Source: Arabidopsis thaliana (Eukaryota; Streptophyta; Magnoliopsida; Brassicales; Brassicaceae). Taken from it: DNA of 64,000 nucleotides. This document shows, one piece after another, positions 24,192-37,017 of the stretch (its first letter is position 1; each line of letters starts with the position of its first letter). A program made the translations under genes and the position numbers. The notes below the pieces were generated by a model. The model was not told where the DNA came from, did not search any database, and was given only the letters and a program-made list of their open reading frames with translations. The stretch covers positions 22,141,261-22,205,260 of the forward strand of contig NC_003074.8 of the NCBI RefSeq assembly GCF_000001735.4, given 5' to 3'.

Positions 24192-24595
24192 GGGATCAAC
24201 ATTTTCAGTGGAGTAAACCAAGCTGAACCGGGTCGAATTTTACAATTGGCCCAGTTTCGTAGATTCGGCCCAAAACTTGATCGAGATGGATTAAATGTCA
24301 AAAGAAAAAAAGGATTTGGTTGGTGTTTTATGTGATTTGTTGTTATTCTCACTCACTTCAAGATTTGCCATCAAAGACAAAGTACAAAATGTAACAAACA
24401 CACAAAAACGTAGTTATACAAATTCGGGGGTTTAACATCAGATAAAGCTACATTACATATAATCTTGTAAAGCTGAATGATACATATTCTAGTAAAAATA
24501 ATTAAACGTTACATAAAATTACACTCGTAGATTTCACACCAACACATCTTCTATTGAGAAGATTCTTTTTCAATGTCTGGTATAGGGAAGTTTTA
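24192..24595. other. spacer, ASK5 upstream / SPL12 3' UTR
   Basis: About 400 bases. AT-rich, no domain-bearing frame. A GGCCC element lies near 24247-24251. Presumably the distal ASK5 promoter and the 3' end of SPL12. Confidence 0.4.
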
Positions 24596-27500
24596 CTAGC
24601 TTGTTCCATACTCAAGTAATTCCCACCTGAATGGCTGAAAGACATATAGCACTTCCGGGCAACTCTTGAACAAAAGAGCGACACAAACGCAAACCGCTGC
24701 TATCGCTACCATCGAAAGCATTGCTGGCCTGTAGGCAACAGACTTGTGGTGCGTTGTGACAAACACACGTTTGTGATCACAGAGCTTACATTGGTTTATC
24801 TGTGTTATCTCCAAGCTTGAAGAATCCATTGGACTCCTCTTTTCTTGTTTGTGCTCAATGTTGAAAGACTCAGGAATGTTGACCACCACGTGTTCTTTGG
24901 CGATTGGTTTCCGACTGAGTTTCCGTTGCACCAGATGAATATACGAGAAGTGACCTCGTAAACGTGCATAGTCTTCTGGTGTGAATCCGGTATTGTCCCG
25001 GGAATTTTTCCAGGCTTGAATACCAGTCTGAACCAAACAAGAAGATTTTTTATCAGACAAAAACAGATTTTGAGTTTATATAAGTCAAAGAGGGAAATCA
25101 AATTCAAATTTACCATTCCAGGATCCTCAGTCAGGGCATCCAACACATCTTCTGAACCGTCTTTACCAGCTGCAATGTGAAGCGGTGTTAAACCGCCTGG
25201 ACCAGCTGCATCGGGTCTAAACAAACCGGCTAATGTCTGATTCTTCTTCTTGGGACTGAATCTAAGAAGCATCTCAACCATGGGTTTTGAATTTTTCCTC
25301 ACGGCTCTGTGAAGAAGACACAGTTCTGATAACGCAGCATCAGGAGATGGATCAACAGTGCCTTCTTCGAATAGAATATTCAATAACTTCTTCATCACAC
25401 AGCACCATTCCCGGTCCATTGAGAACTCTATTAGAAACTTAAACCGTATTAAAGAAAACAGATCCTCTGGATTATGATCTGATGCTGCAAGTCTTGACTT
25501 GAGTTCACTTCTGTGTAGAAGCCAACCGATTTCGTGGATGAAATCCATTGCTTGCATTGCAGAATCAGTTCCAGTAAACTCTAATGTGCTTTCGAGTCTT
25601 CGGATTTCAGAACAAATATCTTCGTCTTCAGATACTATGAAAGGGAAGAAACTACTGCTTAGCCCACCTTGGTCTTCAATCTAGATTATTGGCCAGCAAA
25701 AATCTCACGTTTAGATATCACTGCAACAACAGGAAACGCAGAGCACGAAACTGAAAGTACACTTACTTCCATGAAACCTCGACCACTTGCAATAGGCATC
25801 TCACAGGAAAAATTGACAAAATCAATCTCATTATTCTCCTTTAGATCATCTCTCTCCTCCATCCCTCCTTGTGTTGCTTCCTGAACCAAGTGTGTTCCTT
25901 CAACAGTACAAAGTAACCTGTAAAAATGGCGATTAGCATCAACAGAAAAGATATGGAGGGTCAAGCTTCAACGAGTATATAAACATACCTTGTGCCAGGT
26001 CGACGGAGATTGATGCCTTTTACTGTAAATTGAGCTTTCTTTGTTACAGCAAGTGGTCTAACAGTAATGATTTGGCTATAATCATGGCTTCTCAGAGGTA
26101 AAGATGTGTCAAGAACAACCTGACCTGCACCATGATATAAGAAGAATACTCAGATCTCAAGAAAAAATATGGACACTCATAAATCTAAAGATTCTCAAAA
26201 CTAACCATTAAACGCAAATGCGAGTTGGTTTTGCACCCTAAGATAAAGCCACCCATCAGTCCATAAAGGATCATCTGAAAGATCTAGAAGCCTCCTCAAG
26301 CTGAAACTCAGATCACAACAAAGCTGCCGGAAGAAAGAAACGGGAAGTGATTCCATGAGACAGATGACAATGGGGAAAGAATAGAGAAAAGAAGTGAAGA
26401 ATTGGTTCTTACTTCTTCCCAAGAAGCTTCATCTTGACGAAGATAAATGGTCAAAACGATACAACCAGGTCTAATGTAGCTCTCCATATCAGTTGGAGTA
26501 TGCGCTAACCAGTTAAGAATCTGAAAATTCGAATATTAGAACACATCAATATCACTTTCCAAATCACAAAGTGATGCAACTAACTGTCGAATTTATATAC
26601 CTGTCCTCGTAAGGCAACTGGAAAATCATTCGGCTCTTTCCCAAAGAGTTTGAACACAATCCGATCAGTACGGCTCTGTATATGCAACCAAAACATAACA
26701 AGAACCGTTACAATTACTTATAAGCAACAAAAAATGAATGGATGAAAGTTGAGATTTGTACCTGTGCATCTCCACTGGAACTTGAAGGTGATTGGTCAGA
26801 AGCTGAATCTGAATTCCTCCTACTAGTTTGAGGTGGACTAGACTGACGCGAGTCTTGATGATAATCAAGAGAACTAGTAGCTGGATTTGTCGGAGGAGGT
26901 GATGATCTCTCTATATCTGTGGTATCATCTGAGTCTATGTAGATGTCATTCAAATCAAAATCATTCACTTTGACTTGTTTCTCGGACCTATCCGGGGCAA
27001 CTCTCTCTTGAGCACTATTGGCATACACTTCTTGCCAAGGCGTTTCAGACACTGAATGATGTTTTATATCCTCTCGAGGGGCTTGCTCGAGTGAGAGCAA
27101 AGCGGATAAGTTTCCAATATTTTGAGAAGCCTGGAGTCCTCCTCCACCCTGTAGAAGCCCAACTAAATTCCTCCCTATATGTTCACCAGCTTGGCTTACA
27201 AGGCTCTTTAGAAGATGAGACAGTAGATCCTGATCACCCGTTTGATCCGACTGATTCGCTGCAAACCGAACACGAAACAGAAGACAGAATAAGAGCTGGT
27301 CTCAGCGTTCTTCTAGGACTAAAATTTGGATATCTTAACTGAAACTTTCATGAACAACTTACAATGAATATTGGAGAGTATCTTCAAGAGAGTAATCAAC
27401 ATATAATTGCTTGTTTGATCATCACTCATAGAAGTCCCATTGCCTATAGTATCAGGATTTGCTTTTCTTCTACGCTTATTATGCCCAGCCAAACGTCTAC

Positions 27501-28150
27501 GGCAACTTCTCTTTCCCTCATCAAACTCTTCAAGCACATGAAACCTGCAGACAAATATTTTTCTCAATTGGATTAAACCAAATCTCATTACTAAGACCCG
27601 ATACTAAAGTTGAATCCTTTTATAACCCTTACCTACTACATTGCTGACAAAACCGCTGCATAATTCCTCCAACAAGTGCAGTAGTAGCTTTAGAATGAAT
27701 CTCACAGACCTTATGACGTCTATGATAATCCTTAACTTTGCTTAAATCAGCTCCACAGTTGTCTACCTGACAACAAATCGCCCGACTCGGAATCCCTCCT
27801 CCAAGTTTCGTCTTTTTCACACCATTCCCCTCAATATTATTACCACCAAGATTCAGAGTAAGTCTATGAGCATCATCATCTTTCAAGTTATCTTCTTCCA
27901 TTGCTACCACAGTAACAGCTCTTCTTTTCTTCTTCTTCTCCATCTCTATCCTCCTTCTCTCCATGATTTCAACATTTCCTTCATCAGAGCACGTAGAAGA
28001 GCTGTTGGATGAGCCGTGATTCAGCTGTGTAGCAACGAAGAGATCACCATTCCATTTCCAATCATTCAAATCCCACTCTACACTCCTTTTACCACTAAAC
28101 CCGTATTCTAAACTGTGACCTTCTACTTCACCTTCAATTCTAGCTTCCAT
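24596..28150 (-). CDS. SPL12: SQUAMOSA promoter-binding-like transcription factor 12
   Basis: Ten exons, complement of 24596-25027, 25114-25680, 25767-25917, 25989-26124, 26206-26323, 26413-26520, 26601-26675, 26762-27258, 27363-27544 and 27633-28150, give 927 residues. The SBP zinc-finger domain spans about residues 120-200: [11 protein letters not shown], then [27 protein letters not shown] and the nuclear signal [13 protein letters not shown]. It binds GTAC-core DNA. A phosphorylatable acidic/Ser stretch follows ([16 protein letters not shown]). The long C-terminal half has ankyrin-like repeats ([18 protein letters not shown], then [15 protein letters not shown]) and a hydrophobic segment near the end ([17 protein letters not shown]) that could span a membrane. 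This is the large SPL1/SPL12 subclass, reported in thermotolerance at the reproductive stage and not a miR156 target. I saw no miR156 site in the parts I read. Confidence 0.95.
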
Positions 28151-30154
28151 CACAAACCCAGTTACAACAACCACAGAGATGAGACTAAAATTGGAGAACT
28201 CAAAACCAAACCCAAATCATAACTTATAGATCGGAGCTTGAATAAAAGACTAAGACACGTGCCTTTGTCCAAAATCAAGCCCCTTTCTCTATCGGAAGAA
28301 ACCTAATTCCACCTTGTTTTATAAATGAAAATCCAAGCAGACAAAACTGACTTATAACTAACTTTAAAAGGAATTAAAAAAAATATCTCCCAAAAAAAAA
28401 AACAGCTGGCAACACCTGGAATCAGAAAAAGAACGGTCACCGGAGATTAAAAAAAAACAGCCGTTAACGGTAACGGAACATGAAGGGACGGAGATAAAAT
28501 GATGATGATGATGATTAAAGGAGAAGCGTTTGGTAGCGGTAAGGATATGGTTTTATAGTGCCCAAACAAAAAAAAGAAGTTAGATTTAAAGCATCTTCAT
28601 TTCGACACAGAAAGAGAAACAGAGAAGAAGAAGAAGAAGAAATAAAAAAATGGAAATAATGGTGGGGACCACTTCCCCATATTTCGTGTCTCACTCGATT
28701 TCGCCTTTTTAAATAAGAAAAAATTACCCCAATCTTCGTAGGTTATGATACTGTGCTTCGCGTACCATTTGTGTTCTGGTGTGCGCTCGTAGATAGAATT
28801 TCCTACGGTGAGATGTACGTTAACCGCAGTATCTACTGTAACTGGATGTTGTGGCAATATTCGTTAGCTGACAAAGCAATAAGGCCAAAAGGAAGAAAAA
28901 CTCAAAAAAGTGTCGGCGGTGTGAAATCGCTTTGACTTTGACTGTTTAGGAAATAATAGGATTACGTGGGTCCAACTAAGTCAAAACAACCTTGATAGGC
29001 CCATTTCTAGATCCACTTACTCAAAATTAATTTTACTGTATACTTGAATTAATCTAGAAATAATGAATTTGTATCCCTTTAGAAATTATTTAGTATACTG
29101 ATACGTGACCAAAAAAAATATGAAAATCTTTGGCTGTTTACTTATTTCTCGATCGGTTTTGCGTGTGTAAACACACTGATATTAACTTTATGACAAAACA
29201 AAGTTATATTCCAAATTAAAGTAAGAATTTTGGGAATTTTTATATATGTGACAAAAAAATCCGAGATCTCAACGTACAACATAATGATAGAATATGAAAT
29301 AATAATATATAATAGAGTTACAATATCATTAATCTAAAAAAAAAAATTGATCACTAAATGGCGTAACTATTGATATGCTATAGAGTATTATTCAACATAC
29401 TAAAATCTTCATCGTTGAAGAACATATAAAAAAAAAACAACGGATACATGATAATAGCTACTCATTAGAATCGGGCGTGACTCGTATTCGGTCGGCGGCG
29501 ATACAGTAATTCCAGAACACAAGAAAGATAATTATGGCCGCGAAAGAACCAAATATCACACAACTATATATTACACCCAAAGGAAGCATATTGTTTCTTA
29601 TTTCTCCACCCCACCAAAACTTTGTTTTTTTCGTGTCTCCTTAACAAAGTTACTAGACAAAAGTTGTTTTTTCCCTTTCTTATTTGACAAAACCCTAGAC
29701 AAAAGGTTACTTTGCAAAAAGTTAGTTTGTATATCTATCTCATAAGATGAGTATATATATAAGTCCTAATTGCCTTATCTCTACAACTTGGGAATCAAAA
29801 TTAACATAGAATAGAAGAAGAAAACAAAAACGAAAAAGAAAAGTTAACATAACACAATAAGATGCAAATATACGGTTCTTTAATGTGCTAGGCACCGCCA
29901 ATCAGTTATTTAGTATATATACTATCTTACTAAATATTAATACTTCCCGTAGGTAAGTCAAAATAGGGTTTTTACTGTCTACTTTCCTAACTTAAACGTC
30001 AAAAGAATTGGTCGTTTTCCTTTGGATTCCAAAAGAGATTCATCCAATGATATGAATATGATGATTAGTAAAGATAAGTCAAATCGTCTATATGGGGAAA
30101 AATCACAAAGGTCAAAAGATAAATAATAAAAACTACTATAGCTCTTGATACATT
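28151..30154. other. intergenic: SPL12 promoter and AT-rich spacer
   Basis: About 2 kb. Near SPL12 there are CAGCTG, a GAAGAAGAAG run (28624-28640) and GATGATGATGATGAT (28501-28515). Beyond 29000 the sequence is AT-rich with no domain-bearing frame. I see no terminal repeats or target duplications. Confidence 0.45.
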
Positions 30155-30660
30155 TTATGTGACTTTGATCTGGCACTTGGGTGAAACCGAAGCTCCAAGA
30201 AGCATCATTAGCTCCTTTTTTATGTCATCATCCACCAATGCTTCGACAACATTCACTTGCACCATTTAAAGTGTTTCAATTCTAGACTAGTTCCTTGAAA
30301 ACCAAGTATATGCAACACCTTCACATGGTTGAGCGGCATGAAGACATCGCCTGTGTAACCACCATTCAAACCCTGAAGAAGCATAAATCAAGAAGATGTA
30401 TGCAAAGGATCAACCACTAAATATATATCTATTCTTCTTCTTCTTCTTCTTCTTCTTCGTGTGCGTAGCTTTACTATGAGTCTATGACCAACTTACAAAA
30501 CACCGCGTTCTACTGCGTTACATATCCAGCGGCAGAGACAAGCCATCTCCCCTTTCTTGTTCTCTCCAATGTGACATTTCAGAGATAATTTCTTGATAGA
30601 AGAATTACATTGCAAATCCAGTGTTCGGTCCACAAAGTTCTTGTCTTCTTGAAGTTCTAT
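30155..30660 (-). pseudogene. F-box gene fragment with internal deletion
   Basis: Minus-strand relic of the F-box gene at 35447-36969. 30155-30420 matches its last exon and the adjoining intron (GAAGCTCCAAGAAGCATCATTAG; CCTGAAGAAGCATAAATCAAG). 30497-30660 matches part of exon 1 (ATATCCAGCGGC; TTCTTGAT; ACATTGCAAA; TCGGTCCACAAA). The 800-odd bases between these parts in the intact gene are absent here and replaced by about 75 bases including a TTC run. No long frame survives. It lies in the same orientation as the intact copy, so it is an older member of the local duplication. Confidence 0.75.
30432..30458. repeat. (TTC)9 microsatellite
   Basis: Nine perfect TTC units inside the F-box pseudogene, at the point where exon 1 and exon 2 similarity is interrupted. 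Confidence 0.9.
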
Positions 30661-32727
30661 ACTGTATATACTTAGAACGTTAGAAGCTCAAAAATACCTG
30701 AATGTGAGAGAACGTGAGCACTCGTAAGAAAGAGGAAGATCGAATGATCTGAGCTTAGGGTTTAGGAATATGGAATTTCGTTTATAGTTCAAGTTCTGTT
30801 TCAATTGTAGTCTAAAAAGACACAATTTTTTCTATGAATTGGTATGTGTATGTGATCTAAAAGTGATCTCACATTTATCTACTTATTATATGTCTTAAGA
30901 GGAAAAGTTCCCAACTTTAATTAACAAAAAAAAATGAAATCAAGATAACTTTGCATCCTGAAAAGGGCAATGTGACATGAAACAATTAATATAAGTCTCT
31001 AAGTTTTGCATATAATTTATGAACAAACTAAACGAAACGTGAGACCTTGATGTGGCACTTGGATTAATTGGAAGAACTTGATGGAGAGTGAATATCTTGA
31101 TGTGGAACCTTGCGTACGAAGATTTAACACTAATGCTCTTGTTGGTATACATGTATGGATGACAAACTAGTACAAATCAGTCATAGATTTCGTATGCATT
31201 GCGGACGGGGATAAAATGGCCATGAAGGCCTATTCTCAATATTTTGGTATAACTCGAATGAAACGATGTACCTCGGATTATCCATTAATCACGCTAAGAA
31301 TATTGGCATAAGTATAAATTCCTGTTTCTTTTTAATGAAACTCTTCTTATAATTTCAAACAAAAAACATACAGTATATAGAAATTAGAAAACAATGAGAA
31401 ATTCTAAAATAAAAAAAAAGAATTCAGAGATAGTAATCATGATTATTATTATTACTTTGTTCTTTCGATCAGTTTTGATTTTCTCATTCTACAAATTATT
31501 ATATTCTTATTTTTCTCTACCATCTTCCTTAGAAAATCGTTCACTCTCTTGCAAATTAAAAGAGTATAATTAGCCTACATTTATACTATTATTTGTGCAA
31601 TGTTGTTAGCAAAATTACCAAATGTTATGTGGAATATTACAAGATATATCATTGAAAATATTCCAGCTAGCATTTAATTACTTTTATTTAAAATGACGAA
31701 AATCATATCATCCATATATTCAAATTCATTATTTAATTTTCCAAACTATGGAAGCAAACGAGATCCCATGTATAATGAGATAAGATAACAAATATCAATT
31801 ACGTTCTTTTAACCATAATTGATATCCAGAAATAGTACTTAATCATTAATAAAAAATCGTACTAATACCACAATTAAACATAATATATCATGTCTTCTGT
31901 TAATTCTCCAAATTTGCTATTATTAGTTTTTATGAATTTATGAATTTCTCTGGGTATCAACATGTCTCACTCTTAATTTGTGGCACTCCATTTTCATTTA
32001 GTTATCTCTGCACACTTTAATATTATTAATATTTAAACAATAATTTCTGTATATTTTTGGTAGAGATTTGAGTTTTATGTGAAATATTAAATATTCAGCA
32101 TCTATATATGATAAATTCGAAAATGCATGTTGTTATATTAAAGAAACTATTTAGTGAAATAAAATTATTGTTTAGTTTGAAATTTATTATATTAAAGATG
32201 TCACACTATTTTCTAAAACAATATCAACTAAATTATATGAAAATCGTTTTCAATATATTTTACATTCAATAATTTGTACTAAAATTGTTTTGCAAGAATT
32301 TTTCATATTTTGAAGATTTAAAATTGAAACCTAAACCTAACAACAATATATATTTAAAAATTTTTAGCACTACTTGCATGTGTATACTGTTTTATATGGA
32401 TATTTATTGTTGTTTTTTAAACTAATTCAGTATTTCATTTGTTTTTTATTTTTAAGAAAAAACAAGAACATCAATCGTTATAGTGGATGAAATCGATATT
32501 ACTGAGTAAGAGGGGATCTCTCGACCCTCAATTGCCATGAAATATTACTGGGTAAGATATCATGTACCGCCTAAGCTTGCCGTTGGCTGTACCCTCAATT
32601 GCCAATAAATCCTTTCCATACCCGAGACTGTCTTAGTATGATATTCACCTTCAGTTATTAGAGTCTTTTCATATCACATGATATCTTTCCCACACATTTG
32701 ATGGGGGCAGTACTGTCTCAGAGATAA
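30661..32727. other. AT-rich intergenic, no gene seen
   Basis: About 2 kb, very AT-rich from 31300 to 32450. A short match to the F-box 3' end (GATGTGGCACTTGGATTAA near 31050) hints at a further decayed copy. 'accctcaattgccat/a' occurs twice, near 32524 and 32591. Nothing else could be supported. Confidence 0.4.
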
Positions 32728-32985
32728 ATGCATAGGCCACACAATGGGTCTTCCAGACTGCACAAGTACACTAGAGTAGATTATGATGGAGCCATATTAT
32801 GGATGGCTTATAGTGGACTAGGTTTGTGGAATCAGAGCAACAACAAAGCAGTGACTGTAGTAAATACGAATGAACGAGATCATAAGGTGAATGATGGCCA
32901 TTATCCGTCACTCGGGCTCAAAGAAAGAAACCTTGAAGTAGAAAAACCAGGCTGCAGCTACCAACTTGGAGTAAAGGTAAATTAG
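32728..32985 (+). other. unassigned open frame, possible gene fragment
   Basis: An 85-codon frame with less AT bias than its surroundings and a normal amino-acid mix, including RVDYDGAILWMAYSGLGLWNQ-like aromatic and glycine residues. I do not recognise a domain. It ends where the duplicated F-box leader sequence begins. It may be a fragment of a coding sequence brought in by rearrangement, or chance. Confidence 0.2.
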
Positions 32986-33007
32986 ATCCCAATATTCAAT
33001 ACATTGG

Positions 33008-34080
33008 TGCTGAAATAATTAAAGGTGCAAGCTTTTCATATGAAGAAGTGAAAGCAAATAGATACAAACATGATCATGGATAAGGTCGAGAACAGATCTA
33101 GAGAATGATGGCGTTGGTCGTCTCGATTCGAAATTATATCGGAGTCACGATTTTTTGGGTTATCTATCTATCTATATAGAGAGAAAAATATAAAAGGAAA
33201 ATTACTAAAAAAACACACAGATAATTTCCATTAACATTAATAAAGGAAACAAACCCAGAAAGTCAAAACGACAATGGAACTTGTCGTTTTGAGTTCATCC
33301 AATGACACTGCTAAATCTTGGTAGGCATTGATGCTGCTATGTATGTTGACATCATTGTAGATATCAGCAACGTTGTTCCACATTCAAAACAAGAGCTGAG
33401 AAAATGGAAGGATAAAGAGTGGTGATAATGGAGTGAACATATAGAAAATTCACGTAAGAAGCTTTCAAGGGTCGAAGGAGAAAGAAGCCGAGTCTAACAG
33501 AGTCATAAGGAACGGGAAACAAACCCAATCCCATAGTCACATATAAGTGAGTTTGATATGACCAAGTTAATAAAGGAAATTACATAAACTAGATGACCAA
33601 GTTTGATATCTCAAAATTTTCGTCAATGAAGATTACAAGTACATGACTTTCAGCAACCAACTACAAGATTAACCGGAATTGAAATTGTTTCAGGAAACAA
33701 AAGATGGTCAGAGACGGCCGATAAACTAAAGGTTCAAGCTTTCTCAAAATTTTGGATTGGTTAAAAGGTTTGTGCTTTACGCTCGAATAATTCAACTGCT
33801 GGATTACACAGAATGTTACAAACACAAAATTGAATGGAAGCAAGAGAAGCAGAGAGAGAGAGAGAGGAAAAAAATATATAGATTTGAGCAAAGCACACAG
33901 GCATTAAGGATAATTCAGAGAGAGATTTAGAACATTCAAAGACAAATACGAACCCGTGCGTGCGTGATGGCGAAGGGCAAAAACAGGTACAGACTGATTC
34001 GGGATTTAGATCGGAGTCTCCGATGGATTCAGAACTAAGTTTTTGGACTTCTGTTCCCGTCAATTAGAGATAATATATAC
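33008..34080. repeat. duplicated F-box 5'-flank sequences, left copies
   Basis: Two adjoining blocks related to 37018-38001. Block one, about 33008-33620, matches 37386-38013 (GGTGCAAGCTTTTCATATGAAG; GAGAATGATGGCGTTG; AACAAGAGCTGAGAAAATGGAAGG). Block two, about 33655-34060, matches the region 5' of the F-box gene at 37018-37530 (ACTAAAGGTTCAAGCTTT; TTTACGCTCGAATA). The block order is swapped relative to the right copy, so at least three copies of this leader-like sequence were once present. The left block has no LINE at the site occupied at 38023. Confidence 0.7.
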
Positions 34081-34284
34081 AGATAATTTCTTTTTCGATG
34101 TAAAAAAAAAAGAAATACAGTTTCCTTTTTTATTTAAGACAATGGATAGTAATTAGGAAAATTTGTATCTATAACATACAAAATAATATTTTTTTTTTAA
34201 AAAAAAATCCCCAAAAAATTATATTTATAAAAGGATTTGTAATCGTCTACAGTTAAACTATATTCGTGTATTGAAAAAATAATA

Positions 34285-34482
34285 TTCCCTCTGTTTAGTT
34301 CAAGAGTTTTTTTTTTCAGAATGAGACATTCTCTTTTCCCTTAGATAAGATTTGCCACTACTTCATTTTTTCCCATTTATACTTTACAATTTAAATCAAT
34401 TTTGGTCAAAAATTGTAATAAAAGATGGAAGATGAAATTATTTTGGAATTTTAGTGTACTTCTAATTAGAAACAGAGGGTTT
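34285..34482. mobile_element. MITE-like element with short inverted ends
   Basis: About 200 bases bounded by TTCCCTCTGTTT (34285-34296) and the inverse AAACAGAGGG (34470-34479), next to TA dinucleotides, as in Stowaway/mariner-type MITEs. AT-rich and non-coding. A decayed copy at about 38613-38790 lies at the equivalent place in the right duplicate (ends AAACAGACGG), so insertion preceded the duplication. Confidence 0.5.
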
Positions 34483-34676
34483 ATATTTTTGCGATTCGGT
34501 AAGACGCAACAACGCACACTGCATCGGAGAACAAAAGTTTAAATACGAGTCGTTTTGATATCAAAGAAAAATTCTTCATCTATCAAAAGCCCCTACTAAT
34601 ATTCTCCTTTTTTAGGAAATGAACAAGAATTTAAGTTACAAAAATGGGTAAAGAAGAGAACAAACAACCTAAATTA

Positions 34677-35412
34677 TCATCTCCTATATTTCATCATCTT
34701 TGAAACTAAATGAACATAATGTCCTTTCTTCACCATCTCTTTTATTACCTTGCGAGCCTCTGAAAGCTTCCCTGCCTTTCTTAAATAGCCCACCAATGTA
34801 CTATACACTACGAAATTCGGGTTACACCCTCTAGATTCCATTTCCTTTAACAACCAACACGCCTCTCTGAACTCTCCCGCCATACACAACCCGCGAATCA
34901 TTGAGTTGTATGTGAATACATTCGGTAATTGCCCTTTCACTGTCATCTCTCTAAACATCTCCTTTGCCTTGTCGAGCTCTCCAGATACAACATACCCTGT
35001 TATCACGGTGTAACACACAACATCCGGTCTGGACCCAGCTTTCACCATTTCATCTAGAAGCCTCCAGATTCCCTGCACGGCTCAGACCGTCTATCAAAGT
35101 AGTGTAGTGGAGGACACTCGGGTCGATTCCTACTTCCTTCATATGGTTCAACGTAGTAAGAGCAGCGAGCGGTTTATTCCCTTTCCCCAAAATGTGCAGC
35201 AAAATGATAAGAAGTAACTGTGTGCCTGAAACACTCTTGTTCTCCAGACCACACAAAGAGTCTATAAGCTAGCTTCGCACATCTTGTCTTATTATCGTAA
35301 TTCAAGTTCCTTAAGATACCATCAAGAACCCCTATCACTAAAATCCCTGAGACTCGAACATTCAATTCATCTAGAACTGACTTTGTATTAAATCCAGATT
35401 TATATGAGTTTT
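34677..35412 (-). pseudogene. PPR gene fragment (copy of the gene at 38971)
   Basis: Nearly identical to 38971-39440 plus 39930-40130 of the intact PPR gene. A block of about 415 bases is missing: the left copy reads GCAGCAAAATG then ATAAGAA, joining the bases at about 39513 and 39932 of the intact gene at a shared AAATG. Further small deletions near 35008 and 35055 break the frame, leaving two short frames (34677-35078 and 35050-35256) that still show PPR motifs such as PDVVCYTVITGYVVSGELDKAK-like repeats. The 5' third of the gene is absent. It is a broken host gene. Confidence 0.85.
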
Positions 35413-35446
35413 AATGTTACATAGTATTATGAATGAAGTAGATAAC

Positions 35447-36969
35447 TTATGTGACTTTGAACTGGCACTTGGATGGAAGTGAAACTCCAAGCAGCATCAT
35501 TAGATCCCTTTTGCTTTGCAATATTTTGCCATTATCCTCTGCAGCTTCTGCAACATCCACTTGAACCAGTTCAAGACATTCGAATTCCCCTATAAAGCTC
35601 TTCAATTGTTTAACCTCATCCGCAGTTCCTCGATAACCAAGAATATGCAGCGACGTCACTTTGTTCAGAGGCATGGAGACATCGCCAGTGTAACCATTTA
35701 GATCCTGAACAAGCATCAATCAAAAAGATATGTGCAAATGATCAACCACCAAGTCCGTGTTACATAACTGTTCATCAGTTTTGCGTATTGAAGATACCTT
35801 GACAATTAGAGTTTCAAGCTTCGTAGACTGCTTAAGCAGATTTGCCAGTAATCTCCAACCTCGCTTATTCTTACTCCCAAAAGATAGATTAACAAGATTC
35901 TTAAACACCGGGAGCCCATGTCTACAGTATGAATAAATCACCTGAAACATACAAACACAGTTCAAGAATGAATGTCCAAGGTTTCTAATACGAAAGAAAG
36001 AAAGAAAATGGGAATACTTACATGAACAGAATCAGGAGAAAGATGCAGGCTCTGGACGTTTCTTATCCCTATAATGAGATCCGTTACATCCATCCTTAGG
36101 ACCTTTCTTTCCAGACCAAGGTCCAGCTTAGCTTCGACAAGGGACTCCAGATTAATTTGCCAATACTCACCCAAGGCGCAGTGAGAATACTCAAGGTAGA
36201 CAAGTTTTGGGAGGTCAAATGACATATGACTAGCACTATCAACATCATCAGGACAATGGTAATCAACTGATAGTCTCTTAAGGGTTGGACTCGATATGGT
36301 GTGAGGCGTTGCTATAAAGTCATGGTGATGAACTGATAACTCCTCAAGCACGGGGCAACCAGCAAGTAGCACACAACACAAATCTTCAATGTCGTAGAAA
36401 ACTATCGTATCAATGAAGAGAGACTTAAGAGATGGAAGTGACACATATGAAGGAAGCTGTCCAAGACAGAGCTGTGTGCCTAGCGTCAGCTTAACCAGTG
36501 TTTTGCTTGCGACGAGATGAGGAGGCAGAAAGTGTATACCTGGATCTTTCATCCTTAGGTCCAGTTCAAAAACACCGCGCCCTACGACATTAGATATCCA
36601 GCGGCCAACACAAGCTTTCTGACGCTCATCGTACTTGCTAACGTGGCATTTTAGAGAGAAATTCTTGATCGGATAATCACATTGCAAAGCCAGAGTTCGA
36701 TCCACAAAAATCTTGAAGTCCTCCGTAAACACAAACCTCACATGTTTACGGAGACCTGGTGTTTGGTCCTTTACGGCTTGCAGCGAGAAAGAGTCATCTA
36801 ACTCGAGATGATCCACCAATCTAAAGATAGTCCTCCACTTTTTAGCAAGGAGAGATGTTGAAACAGCCTGTTTGGTGGGGATTAAAGACAATATTTTACC
36901 CAGAACCTCGTCAGGGAGCCAGCTGATCGCATCTCTCGAGCAGATTGTGTCAAACATTTTGGCATCCAT
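35447..36969 (-). CDS. F-box protein with LRR-like and FBD-type C terminus
   Basis: Three exons, complement of 35447-35704, 35798-35941 and 36022-36969, give 449 residues. The F-box is at residues about 12-55 (ISWLPDEVLGKILSLIP, then TSLLAKKWRTIFRLVDHLEL). A leucine-rich middle region follows with repeated LVKLTLG, LPSLKSLFIDTI and LEELSVHHHDF units, and a C-terminal FBD-like part. This is the large F-box/LRR/FBD class, which expands rapidly by local duplication. The protein would act as an SCF substrate receptor, with target unknown. An in-frame ATG at 37023 exists. But AG|GCACTTTTATCTCTATGG just before 36969 looks like a splice acceptor, so I prefer MDAKMF. Position fits At3g60040. Confidence 0.85.
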
Positions 36970-37017
36970 AGAGATAAAAGTGCCTGAAACTGCTGGATTA
37001 ATCACAAAGATTTGAGC

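Noticed and set aside
21831-37000. A functional SCF gene cluster (two SKP1 plus F-box genes)
   Set aside because: Both families are very large and locally duplicated in this genome; proximity alone does not show joint function.
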